5,307 nt of DNA, from positions 1 through 5,307 of the forward strand of contig JAHUZY010000468.1 in assembly GCA_019264505.1 (NCBI GenBank), read 5' to 3'. The DNA is from Phenylobacterium sp. (lineage in GTDB: Bacteria; Pseudomonadota; Alphaproteobacteria; Caulobacterales; Caulobacteraceae). Shown piece by piece: positions 1 to 4,825 of the stretch (within the stretch, counting starts at the first letter, position 1; every line of letters starts with the position of its first letter). The translations under genes were made by a program, and so were the position numbers. The notes under the pieces were generated by a model. The model worked only from the letters and a program-made list of their open reading frames with translations, was not told the origin of the DNA and did not search any database.

Positions 1-217
1 CCACGGCGGGCGCGGCGAGATCAGCGGTGACCACCGCCAGGGCCTGGTAGCTGGACCGGGCCTGTTCGCGGGCCACCGCCCATTGCTGAAGCATGAAGGT
101 GGCGCAGGCCGCCAGAAGGACCACGACCGTCGTGACCAGCGCCACGCCGGCGACCTTCGCGTGGAAGGTCGCCTCATGCCGGGCGCCAGCAGGGTCTGAG
201 GGGCGGTCCTTGACCAA
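1..217 (-). CDS. Membrane protein N-terminus, probable sensor histidine kinase (partial)
   Basis: Seventy-two codons read leftward off the window edge. The reading frame gives a polar N-terminus (residues 1-20), one strong hydrophobic segment at about 22-43 (VAGVALVTTVVVLLAACATF), then an amphipathic stretch (LQQWAVAREQARSSYQALAV) and the start of an extracytoplasmic region. A TM helix followed by arginine- and alanine-rich helix and a phrase like 'LAVVTADLAAPAV' resembles the N-terminus of hybrid or CHASE8-type sensor kinases, in which a periplasmic sensor follows the first TM. No kinase domain is visible, so the assignment is inference. The frame opens after a TGA at 242-244, and the only start codon before the TM segment is TTG at 217. 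AGGAG lies upstream at a rather long spacing of about 12 nt. The gene is divergent from the 407 gene and shares its promoter region. It could also be a methyl-accepting or diguanylate cyclase-type sensor. Confidence 0.55.
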   Translation of the reverse strand, partial: MVKDRPSDPAGARHEATFHAKVAGVALVTTVVVLLAACATFMLQQWAVAREQARSSYQALAVVTADLAAPAV

Positions 218-351
218 GTTCGGGGCGAGCTCCTGGGAGGGTCAATCGCCCGTCTTAGGGGAATAGTCCTAATCATTCGCTTCCGGGATTCCCGCGAGAC
301 GCGAACGCAACCTCTGCGTGAACTTGTCACAGTTGCAAGGGCGGACGGGCG

Positions 352-366
352 TTAACTTTTGGTTTA
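352..366 (+). promoter_or_regulatory. CtrA-like binding site, upstream box (TTAA-N7-TTTA)
   Basis: TTAA at 352-355, seven bases, then TTTA at 363-366. This matches seven of the eight specified bases of the CtrA consensus TTAA-N7-TTAA. It starts exactly 20 bp before the perfect downstream box, so both lie on about the same face of the helix. If this box overlaps a -35 region, transcription would begin near 388, just ahead of the ribosome binding site. That placement is inference. Confidence 0.5.
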
Positions 367-371
367 GCTTG

Positions 372-387
372 TTAACATTCCGTTAAC
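372..387 (+). promoter_or_regulatory. CtrA-like binding site, full consensus (TTAA-N7-TTAAC)
   Basis: TTAA at 372-375, spacer CATTCCG, TTAA at 383-386, followed by C. This is a perfect match to the alphaproteobacterial CtrA consensus TTAA-N7-TTAA(C). In this high-GC DNA eight specified bases at the right spacing are unlikely by chance beside a start codon. It lies 20-35 bp before the ATG at 407 and only 6 bp before the Shine-Dalgarno, so it may overlap the core promoter and act as a repressor site, or work together with the upstream box. Confidence 0.7.
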
Positions 388-406
388 CCCCAGGAGGGAT
401 GCCCCC

Positions 407-739
407 ATGGAAAAGGCGTTTGTCGCCCAGCGTGTCGCCAACAAGCTGTTTGCGACGGAAGAATCTGTCGATGCGGCCCTGGTCGAAGCCACCGAGCTGA
501 TGACCGAAATGCTGAAGGCCCGTAAGGATGTGGGCGTTTCCACCGTGTTCGGCGACGAAGCCGCCGCCAAGCTCATCGACGCCATCAAGGCGCTGGGCGA
601 AGCCCGCACCGCCATGGTCGGCGTGCACGGCGAGCTGAACGAGGCCAAGCTGCGCCTGGGCATCCGCACCAAGCTTGTCGGCCCCGACAAGCCGCAGGAG
701 CCGGTCCGCGCCGCGCCGATCATGCGCGACGTCGGCTGA
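407..739 (+). CDS. Conserved-looking small helical protein of unknown function, putative CtrA target
   Basis: A 110-residue soluble protein that I do not recognise. The start is well supported by a strong SD (AGGAGGG, 392-398) about 9 nt before the ATG. It has no Cys or Trp, no signal peptide and no hydrophobic segment. Sequence character suggests helices at about 1-18, 19-41 (VDAALVEATELMTEMLKARK), 48-65 (GDEAAAKLIDAIKALGEA) and 66-86 (RTAMVGVHGELNEAKLRLG), then a Pro-rich tail (GPDKPQEPVRAAP). The compact multi-helix layout would suit a small regulatory or scaffold protein, but no catalytic motif is visible. Tandem CtrA-like boxes directly upstream suggest cell-cycle or motility-linked expression. 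Its divergent neighbour is a probable sensor kinase. Codon use matches the surrounding genes, so there is no sign of recent transfer. Confidence 0.9.
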   Translation: MEKAFVAQRVANKLFATEESVDAALVEATELMTEMLKARKDVGVSTVFGDEAAAKLIDAIKALGEARTAMVGVHGELNEAKLRLGIRTKLVGPDKPQEPVRAAPIMRDVG

Positions 740-757
740 TTGCAATAGTTTAACTTC

Positions 758-789
758 GTTGCGCCTCTAATCACGGTTAGAGGCGCAAC
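758..789 (+). promoter_or_regulatory. Perfect 13-bp hairpin occluding the next gene's ribosome binding site
   Basis: GTTGCGCCTCTAA (758-770) is the exact reverse complement of TTAGAGGCGCAAC (777-789), with a 6-nt loop TCACGG. The right arm contains AGAGG (779-783), the only plausible SD for the ATG at 792, at a spacing of 8 nt. No U-run follows, so it is a poor intrinsic terminator. It may instead restrain translation of the 792 gene in a read-through transcript from 407, or be a protein-binding palindrome. Confidence 0.65.
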
Positions 790-791
790 TT

Positions 792-1259
792 ATGACTACC
801 GAAACGGCGTATATCGTCATTTGGGTCCTGCTTTGGGCCCTGTTGATCGTCGTCACCGCTTTCGCGTTCACACGCGGCGGTGCGCCGGAGCGCCTGGGCG
901 CCGTGCTGATCCTGGCAATAACGATCGCCAGCGCCCTCGGCGACGTCTTCCTTCCCGATCAGATTTTCCTTGTGGCCCGCCTTATTGCAGAGGGCGCCCT
1001 TGCTGTGGGCTTCCTGCTGATGGCGATGCGCTACACCAGCCTTTGGCTTGGCGGCGCCATGCTGCTCCAGGCCATTCAATTCTCCCTGCAGGCCTATTAT
1101 TTCGTTCTCGGGCGCGCCCATGACACCCTCTATGTCACGATCAACAATGTGGATTTCCTCGGCATTCTCGCCTGCCTGACGGCCGGGACCCTGGCGGCCA
1201 GCCGCCGGCGGCGGCGGGCGGATGCGGCGGCGTCTTTGACCCCCACAGAGGCGGTGTGA
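792..1259 (+). CDS. Small multi-pass integral membrane protein, unknown function
   Basis: A 155-residue, strongly hydrophobic protein in the inner membrane. Likely TM segments are at residues 6-26, 35-54, 58-79, 82-105 and 117-136, giving four to five spans. The tail is short and cytoplasmic by the positive-inside rule: five consecutive Arg at 138-142, then an Ala/Thr-rich end. Charged or polar residues inside the predicted spans include D51, E67 and Q93, but I see no known transporter or enzyme motif. The start codon ATG 792 follows AGAGG at 779-783, which is buried in a perfect hairpin. The gene lies 52 bp after the 407 gene on the same strand, so the two could be co-transcribed with the hairpin setting their ratio. 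I do not recognise the family. Confidence 0.85.
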   Translation: MTTETAYIVIWVLLWALLIVVTAFAFTRGGAPERLGAVLILAITIASALGDVFLPDQIFLVARLIAEGALAVGFLLMAMRYTSLWLGGAMLLQAIQFSLQAYYFVLGRAHDTLYVTINNVDFLGILACLTAGTLAASRRRRRADAAASLTPTEAV

Positions 1260-1289
1260 GGGGATTTTCAGCAAAAAACTGCTTGTCCT

Positions 1290-1375
1290 GACGCACAAAT
1301 GGGCGTTTCTGCGCGGCGGGCCACGCCCTCCCAACGGGGCGCTGCTCATCTGCAAGGATGGGAGACATCGCAGTG
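1290..1375 (+). promoter_or_regulatory. Structured serC leader, candidate serC RNA motif
   Basis: The leader contains several mutually exclusive pairings seen by eye. GGGCGT (1301-1306) pairs with ACGCCC (1323-1328). The same CGCCC (1324-1328) can instead pair with GGGCG (1337-1341). CTCCCA (1328-1333) pairs with TGGGAG (1359-1364), which covers the serC SD. CTCATC (1345-1350) pairs with GATGGG (1357-1362) around a 6-nt loop, also covering it. A 'serC RNA motif' is known upstream of serC-serA operons in alphaproteobacteria, and position and structure fit, but I cannot align the consensus from memory. It would plausibly control serC translation initiation. Confidence 0.5.
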
Positions 1376-2542
1376 ACTGACCATACCAAGCCCGCCATGC
1401 GGCCGGCTCGCCCCGAATTCTCGTCCGGTCCGTGCGCCAAGCGCCCCGGATGGACCCCCGAAAATCTGACCAACGCCGTCCTCGGACGCTCGCATCGCTC
1501 CAAGCTGGGCAAGGCGCGGCTGAAGGACGCCATCGACCGCACCCGCCAGGTGCTGGCTGTCCCCGACGACTTCCTGATCGGCATCGTCCCCGGCTCCGAC
1601 ACCGGCGCCGTCGAGATGGCCATGTGGTCGATGCTGGGCGCCCGTCCGGTGCAGCTGCTGGCCTTCGAGAGCTTCGGCAAGGACTGGGTCACCGACGTGA
1701 CCAAGCAGCTGAAGATCGAGGCCGAGGTGCTGTCGGCCCCCTATGGCGAGCTGCCGGACCTGAGCAAGGTGCGCAAGGACGCCGACCTGGTCTTCACCTG
1801 GAACGGCACCACCTCGGGCGTCCGCGTGCCGAACGGCGACTTCATCGCCGACGACCGCGAGGGCGTCACCATCTGCGACGCCACCAGCGCGGCCTTTGCG
1901 CAGGACCTGCCCTGGGCCAAGCTCGATGTGGTCACCTTCTCCTGGCAGAAGGCGCTCGGCGGCGAGGCCGCGCACGGCGTCCTGATCCTGTCGCCCCGCG
2001 CCGTGGCCCGCCTGGAGAGCTACGCCCCGGCCTGGCCGATGCCCAAGCTCTTCCGCATGACCAAGGGCGGCAAGGTGAATCTCGAAATCTTCGAGGGCGC
2101 CACCATCAACACGCCGTCCATGCTCTGCGTGGAAGACGCCATCGACGCCCTGAAATGGGCCGAGCGCATCGGCGGCCTGACCGAGATGCGCCGCCGCGCC
2201 GAAGCCAACCTCGATGTCCTGGCCCGCTGGGTGGACAAGACGTCCTGGATCGAGTTCCTGGCCGCCGATCCGGCCATCCGGTCCAACACCTCGGTCTGCC
2301 TCAAGGTCGTCGACCCCCGCGTCACCGCCCTGGACGAGGCCGCCCAGGCCGATTTCGCCAAGAAGCTGGCCGCGGTCCTCGAGAAGGAAGCCGTGGCCCT
2401 GGATATCGGCGGCTATCGCGACGCCCCTCCGGGCCTGCGCATCTGGTGCGGCGCCACGGTGGAGACCTCCGACCTGGAGGCCCTCACCCCCTGGCTGGAC
2501 TGGGCCTTCGAGACCCTGTCGGAAACCCTCCAGGCCGCCTGA
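1373..2542 (+). CDS. serC: Phosphoserine aminotransferase, alphaproteobacterial/Methanosarcina type
   Basis: A cytosolic PLP-dependent fold-type I aminotransferase. It converts 3-phosphohydroxypyruvate plus glutamate to 3-phosphoserine plus 2-oxoglutarate, the second step of serine synthesis, and in many bacteria also serves pyridoxal phosphate synthesis. Visible motifs, numbered from the [14 protein letters not shown] (17-27) near the N-terminus, [13 protein letters not shown] (73-85) for cofactor phosphate contacts, [10 protein letters not shown] (142-151), DATSAAF (169-175) with the PLP-ring Asp, and [10 protein letters not shown] (189-198) whose K193 should form the Schiff base. The length of 389 residues fits this subfamily. 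I prefer GTG 1373 because GGGAG (1360-1364) sits 8 nt ahead. An in-frame ATG at 1358 would add five residues but has only AAGG directly abutting it. serA follows after 145 bp on the same strand, which supports an operon. Confidence 0.95.
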   Translation: MTDHTKPAMRPARPEFSSGPCAKRPGWTPENLTNAVLGRSHRSKLGKARLKDAIDRTRQVLAVPDDFLIGIVPGSDTGAVEMAMWSMLGARPVQLLAFESFGKDWVTDVTKQLKIEAEVLSAPYGELPDLSKVRKDADLVFTWNGTTSGVRVPNGDFIADDREGVTICDATSAAFAQDLPWAKLDVVTFSWQKALGGEAAHGVLILSPRAVARLESYAPAWPMPKLFRMTKGGKVNLEIFEGATINTPSMLCVEDAIDALKWAERIGGLTEMRRRAEANLDVLARWVDKTSWIEFLAADPAIRSNTSVCLKVVDPRVTALDEAAQADFAKKLAAVLEKEAVALDIGGYRDAPPGLRIWCGATVETSDLEALTPWLDWAFETLSETLQAA

Positions 2543-2553
2543 TCCACTTAAAG

Positions 2554-2590
2554 CCCTCCCCCCGTGCGGGGGAGGGTTGGGAGGGGGGTG
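2554..2590 (+). repeat. C/G-rich intergenic repeat, left copy, with 9-bp hairpin
   Basis: CCCTCCCCC (2554-2562) pairs perfectly with GGGGGAGGG (2568-2576) around the loop CGTGC. It is followed by TTGGGAGGGGGGTG. It begins 11 bp after the serC stop codon. The whole unit is an imperfect reverse complement of the copy at 2631-2666. There is no following U-run, so it is more likely a dispersed palindromic intergenic repeat, or an mRNA-stabilising hairpin at the 3' end of serC, than a terminator. Confidence 0.7.
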
Positions 2591-2630
2591 AAACGCCGCC
2601 CCTCCGTCATGATCGCAATCGCTCCGCCAA

Positions 2631-2666
2631 CACCCCACCCCAACCCCTCCCCGCAAGGGGGAGGGG
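2631..2666 (-). repeat. C/G-rich intergenic repeat, right copy in inverted orientation
   Basis: CCCCTCCCC (2644-2652) pairs perfectly with GGGGAGGGG (2658-2666) around the loop GCAAG, preceded by CACCCCACCCCAA. Read on the minus strand it matches the left copy almost base for base. The two copies can therefore each fold alone or pair with each other across the 40-bp spacer at 2591-2630. It ends 21 bp before the serA start. Its function is not known from the sequence. Confidence 0.7.
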
Positions 2667-2687
2667 CTCTGATGAAGAGAACCGCCC

Positions 2688-4265
2688 ATGCCCCGCGTCC
2701 TCATCGCTGACAAGCTGAGCCCCGCCGCCATCGAGATCTTCAAGCAACGCGGCGTCGACGCCGATGTGAAGACCGGCCTGACCAAGGACGAACTGCTCCA
2801 GATCATCGGCGACTATGACGGTCTGGCCGTCCGCTCGGCCACCAAGGCCGACAAGGACGTCATCGCCGCCGCCAAGAAGATGAAGGTCATCGGCCGGGCC
2901 GGCATCGGGGTCGACAATGTCGACATCCCCGCCGCCACCGCCGCCGGCATCGTGGTGATGAACACCCCCTTCGGCAATTCCATCACCACCGCCGAACACG
3001 CCATCGCCATGATGTTTGCGCTGGCCCGCCAGCTGCCCGCCGCCGACGTCTCCACCCAGGCCGGCAAGTGGGAGAAGAACCGCTTCATGGGCGTCGAGGT
3101 ATACGCCAAGACGCTCGGCCTGATCGGGGCCGGCAATATCGGCTCCATCGTCGCCGACCGGGCGCTGGGCCTGAAGATGAAGGTGGTGGCCTATGACCCC
3201 TTCCTGTCGCCGGAACGCGCCGTCGAGCTGGGCGTCGAGAAGGTCGAGCTGGACGAGCTGCTGGCCCGCGCCGACTTCATCACCCTGCACACCCCGCTCA
3301 CCGACAAGACCCGCAACATTCTGTCGGCCGAGAACCTGGCCAAGGCCAAGAAGGGCGTGAAGATCATCAACTGCGCCCGCGGCGGCCTGGTGGATGAGGC
3401 GGCCCTGCGCAAGCTGCTGGACGAGGGTCACATCGGCGGCGCGGCCTTTGACGTGTTCGTCGAGGAGCCGGCCAAGGCCAATGTCCTGTTCGGCGCCGAG
3501 AACTTCATCGCCACCCCGCACCTGGGCGCCTCGACCAACGAGGCCCAGGAAAACGTCGCCCTGCAGGTGGCCGAGCAGATGAGCGACTATCTGCTCACCG
3601 GGGCTGTGACCAATGCGCTGAACTCGCCGTCGGTGACCGCCGAAGAAGCCCCGCGCCTGGCGCCCTTCATCGCGCTGGCCGGCAAGCTCGGCGTCTTCGC
3701 CGGTCAGATGGTCGACTACGGCGTCGCCGCCATCGACATCGCCTATGAGGGCGAGGTCTCCAAGCTGAACGCCAAGCCGCTGACCGCCGCGGCCCTGGCC
3801 GGCGTCCTGCGGCCCATGCTGGGGGACGCGGTCAACATGGTCTCGGCCCCGGCCGTGGCCAAGGAGCGCGGCATCACGCTCTCGGAATCGCACCAGGAAG
3901 ACTCGCCCATCTATGAGAGCCTGATCCGCATCACCGTCACCACCGAGAAGGGTAAGCGCTCCTTCGCCGGCTCGGTCCTGGCCGGCACGCCGCGGGTGGT
4001 GGAGGTCAAGGGCATGGATCTGGACGCGCCCTTCGGCCCGACCATGCTCTATGTGAACAACGAGGATAAGCCGGGCTTCATCGGCGCCCTGGGCGTCATG
4101 CTGGCCGAGGCCGGCGTCAACATCGCCACCTTCAACCTGGGCCGCGTCTCGGCCGGGGACGACGCCATCGCCCTGGTCGGCGTCGACCAGGTGCCCAGCG
4201 AAGCCCTGATGGCCAACATCCAGGCCCTTCCCCATGTGAAGGAAGCGCGCACCCTGCGCTTCTGA
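2688..4265 (+). CDS. serA: D-3-phosphoglycerate dehydrogenase, long form with C-terminal ACT domain
   Basis: A cytosolic NAD-dependent enzyme that oxidises 3-phosphoglycerate to 3-phosphohydroxypyruvate, the committed step of serine synthesis; its product is SerC's substrate. At 525 residues it is the long type. The substrate domain is at about 1-100 and 285-315, with RAGIGVDNVD at 70-79. The nucleotide domain, about 101-284, has GAGNIG at 147-152 and the NAD-selective acidic D170. The catalytic set is R231 (NCARGGLVD), E260 (DVFVEEP) and H278 (TPHLGAS). An intervening allosteric-substrate-binding domain lies at about 320-450, and an ACT domain at about 453-525 (LYVNNEDKPGFIGALG) is expected to sense serine in this family. 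The SD is modest (AAGAG, 2675-2679) about 8 nt before the ATG. It lies downstream of serC, separated by a paired hairpin repeat that could alter relative expression. All key residues are present. Confidence 0.97.
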   Translation: MPRVLIADKLSPAAIEIFKQRGVDADVKTGLTKDELLQIIGDYDGLAVRSATKADKDVIAAAKKMKVIGRAGIGVDNVDIPAATAAGIVVMNTPFGNSITTAEHAIAMMFALARQLPAADVSTQAGKWEKNRFMGVEVYAKTLGLIGAGNIGSIVADRALGLKMKVVAYDPFLSPERAVELGVEKVELDELLARADFITLHTPLTDKTRNILSAENLAKAKKGVKIINCARGGLVDEAALRKLLDEGHIGGAAFDVFVEEPAKANVLFGAENFIATPHLGASTNEAQENVALQVAEQMSDYLLTGAVTNALNSPSVTAEEAPRLAPFIALAGKLGVFAGQMVDYGVAAIDIAYEGEVSKLNAKPLTAAALAGVLRPMLGDAVNMVSAPAVAKERGITLSESHQEDSPIYESLIRITVTTEKGKRSFAGSVLAGTPRVVEVKGMDLDAPFGPTMLYVNNEDKPGFIGALGVMLAEAGVNIATFNLGRVSAGDDAIALVGVDQVPSEALMANIQALPHVKEARTLRF

Positions 4266-4277
4266 GCTGACTTGCCA

Positions 4278-4306
4278 GGCGGCGGCGTCCCAGCGACGCT
4301 GCCGCC
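4278..4306 (+). terminator. GC-rich hairpin after serA, abutting the next start codon
   Basis: GGCGGCGGCGT (4278-4288) pairs with ACGCTGCCGCC (4296-4306) in 11 pairs, one of them G-U, around the 7-nt loop CCCAGCG. It begins 12 bp after the serA stop codon and ends at the base before the ATG at 4307. No U-run follows, so it is not a classical intrinsic terminator. It may protect the serA mRNA 3' end, weaken transcription, or hinder initiation at 4307. The terminator label is tentative. Confidence 0.4.
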
Positions 4307-4681
4307 ATGGCTGGCCCCCCGGACGAAAAACACTCCCGCACCGTGCCCGGCGGGCGCGGTTACTGGCGGACGCAGCGGCTCTGGGCGCTCGCCGCCGGCC
4401 TGCCCGTTCAGCAGGTTCCCCTCTCCGATATCCCTGAGTTCGATCTCGACTGCTGGTTCCAGGGGCGGCACACCCCCAGCATCCGCGAGGTGGCCGGCCA
4501 CGCCCGGCGCATCTTCAACGCCGAGCTGTCCTATCCGGTGATCCTGAACGCCGAGGGCCAGCTGATGGACGGCGCCCACCGCCTGGCCAAGGCCTGGCTG
4601 GAAGGCGCCACCCACATCGCCGCGGTGCGCTTCATCGAGACGCCCGAGCCGGACTGGATCAAGACCGACGCCGACGGATAG
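4307..4681 (+). CDS. Small ParB/sulfiredoxin-fold-like protein
   Basis: A 124-residue soluble protein. The core block LMDGAHRLAKAWLEG (86-100) resembles the DG-H-R-xxA box of the ParB N-terminal/sulfiredoxin fold, where this loop binds nucleotide or phosphate. It is preceded by a strand-like PVIL (77-80) and a 'VPLSDIPEFD' segment (37-46) like the strand that opens ParB domains, and followed by a beta segment (THIAAVRFIE, 102-111). There is no helix-turn-helix DNA-binding domain or C-terminal dimerisation region, so it is not a chromosome-partition ParB; a stand-alone nucleotide-binding domain is more likely. The role is unknown. ATG 4307 is the first usable in-frame start after the TGA at 4268-4270; no separate SD is visible because a hairpin occupies the upstream bases. 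GTG 4343 is an alternative. It follows serA by 41 bp and may be read from the serA transcript. Confidence 0.8.
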   Translation: MAGPPDEKHSRTVPGGRGYWRTQRLWALAAGLPVQQVPLSDIPEFDLDCWFQGRHTPSIREVAGHARRIFNAELSYPVILNAEGQLMDGAHRLAKAWLEGATHIAAVRFIETPEPDWIKTDADG

Positions 4682-4825
4682 TCCCAGACGCGCCTTCGGT
4701 TTCTCGATGGGCCGCGCGTTCACGACTTAGAGCTTAGAACCTCATGCGGCGCCGGCGAGCCTGTTTCCCGCGCCAGCCTGTGGTAATGCGCCGTCCACGG
4801 ACGATCAGCCCCACGGACGCCCCCT
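4682..4825. promoter_or_regulatory. Intergenic region upstream of the phosphate transporter
   Basis: 144 bp with no supported gene. It contains an adjacent direct repeat CTTAGAG/CTTAGAA (4726-4739). It also has a 12-bp palindrome CGTCC-AC-GGACG (4792-4803), whose right part, CCACGGACG (4795-4803), recurs 16 bp later at 4811-4819, just ahead of the TTG start. I see no typical PhoB box made of two CTGTCAT-like repeats at 11-bp spacing, and no convincing -35/-10 pair. The repeats could be operator sites, but this is inference. Confidence 0.45.

Larger units (their letters stand above)
218..406. promoter_or_regulatory. Divergent intergenic promoter region
   Basis: This 189-bp stretch separates the leftward sensor-like gene from the rightward 407 gene and must hold the promoters of both. 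It is more AT-rich than its surroundings towards the right end. Visible elements are an inverted repeat TTAGG/CCTAA (255-259 and 268-272), a GATTC site of the GANTC type methylated by CcrM in Caulobacter relatives (287-291), a small ACGCA/TGCGT inverted repeat (305-309 and 315-319), two CtrA-like boxes (352-366 and 372-386), and an SD at 393-397. I see no confident sigma-70 -35/-10 pair. Confidence 0.6.

Noticed and set aside
1190..1230. GGC/CGG-rich run that looks like a simple repeat
   Set aside because: It lies within the end of the 155-aa gene and encodes the Arg-rich tail, so coding bias explains it.
1270..1283. AGCA/TGCT mini-hairpin with an A-rich loop after the 155-aa gene
   Set aside because: Only four base pairs and no U-run; too weak to call a terminator.
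1432..2718. Plus-strand frame of 428 codons overlapping serC
   Set aside because: The translation is extremely Arg/Pro-rich with no motif; it is a frame shadow of serC extending into the GC-rich repeat.
1346..2806. Long open frame on the minus strand across serC (and a similar one at 2607-4235 across serA)
   Set aside because: These are mirror frames of high-GC coding sequence. Their translations are low-complexity Gly/His/Asp/Arg-rich, have no recognisable domain, and lie wholly opposite well-supported genes.
4726..4739. CTTAGAG/CTTAGAA tandem as a possible Pho box or -10 element
   Set aside because: The 7-bp period and sequence do not match the 11-bp-spaced PhoB repeats, and no -35 lies at a suitable distance. 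It is kept only as a note in the intergenic entry.
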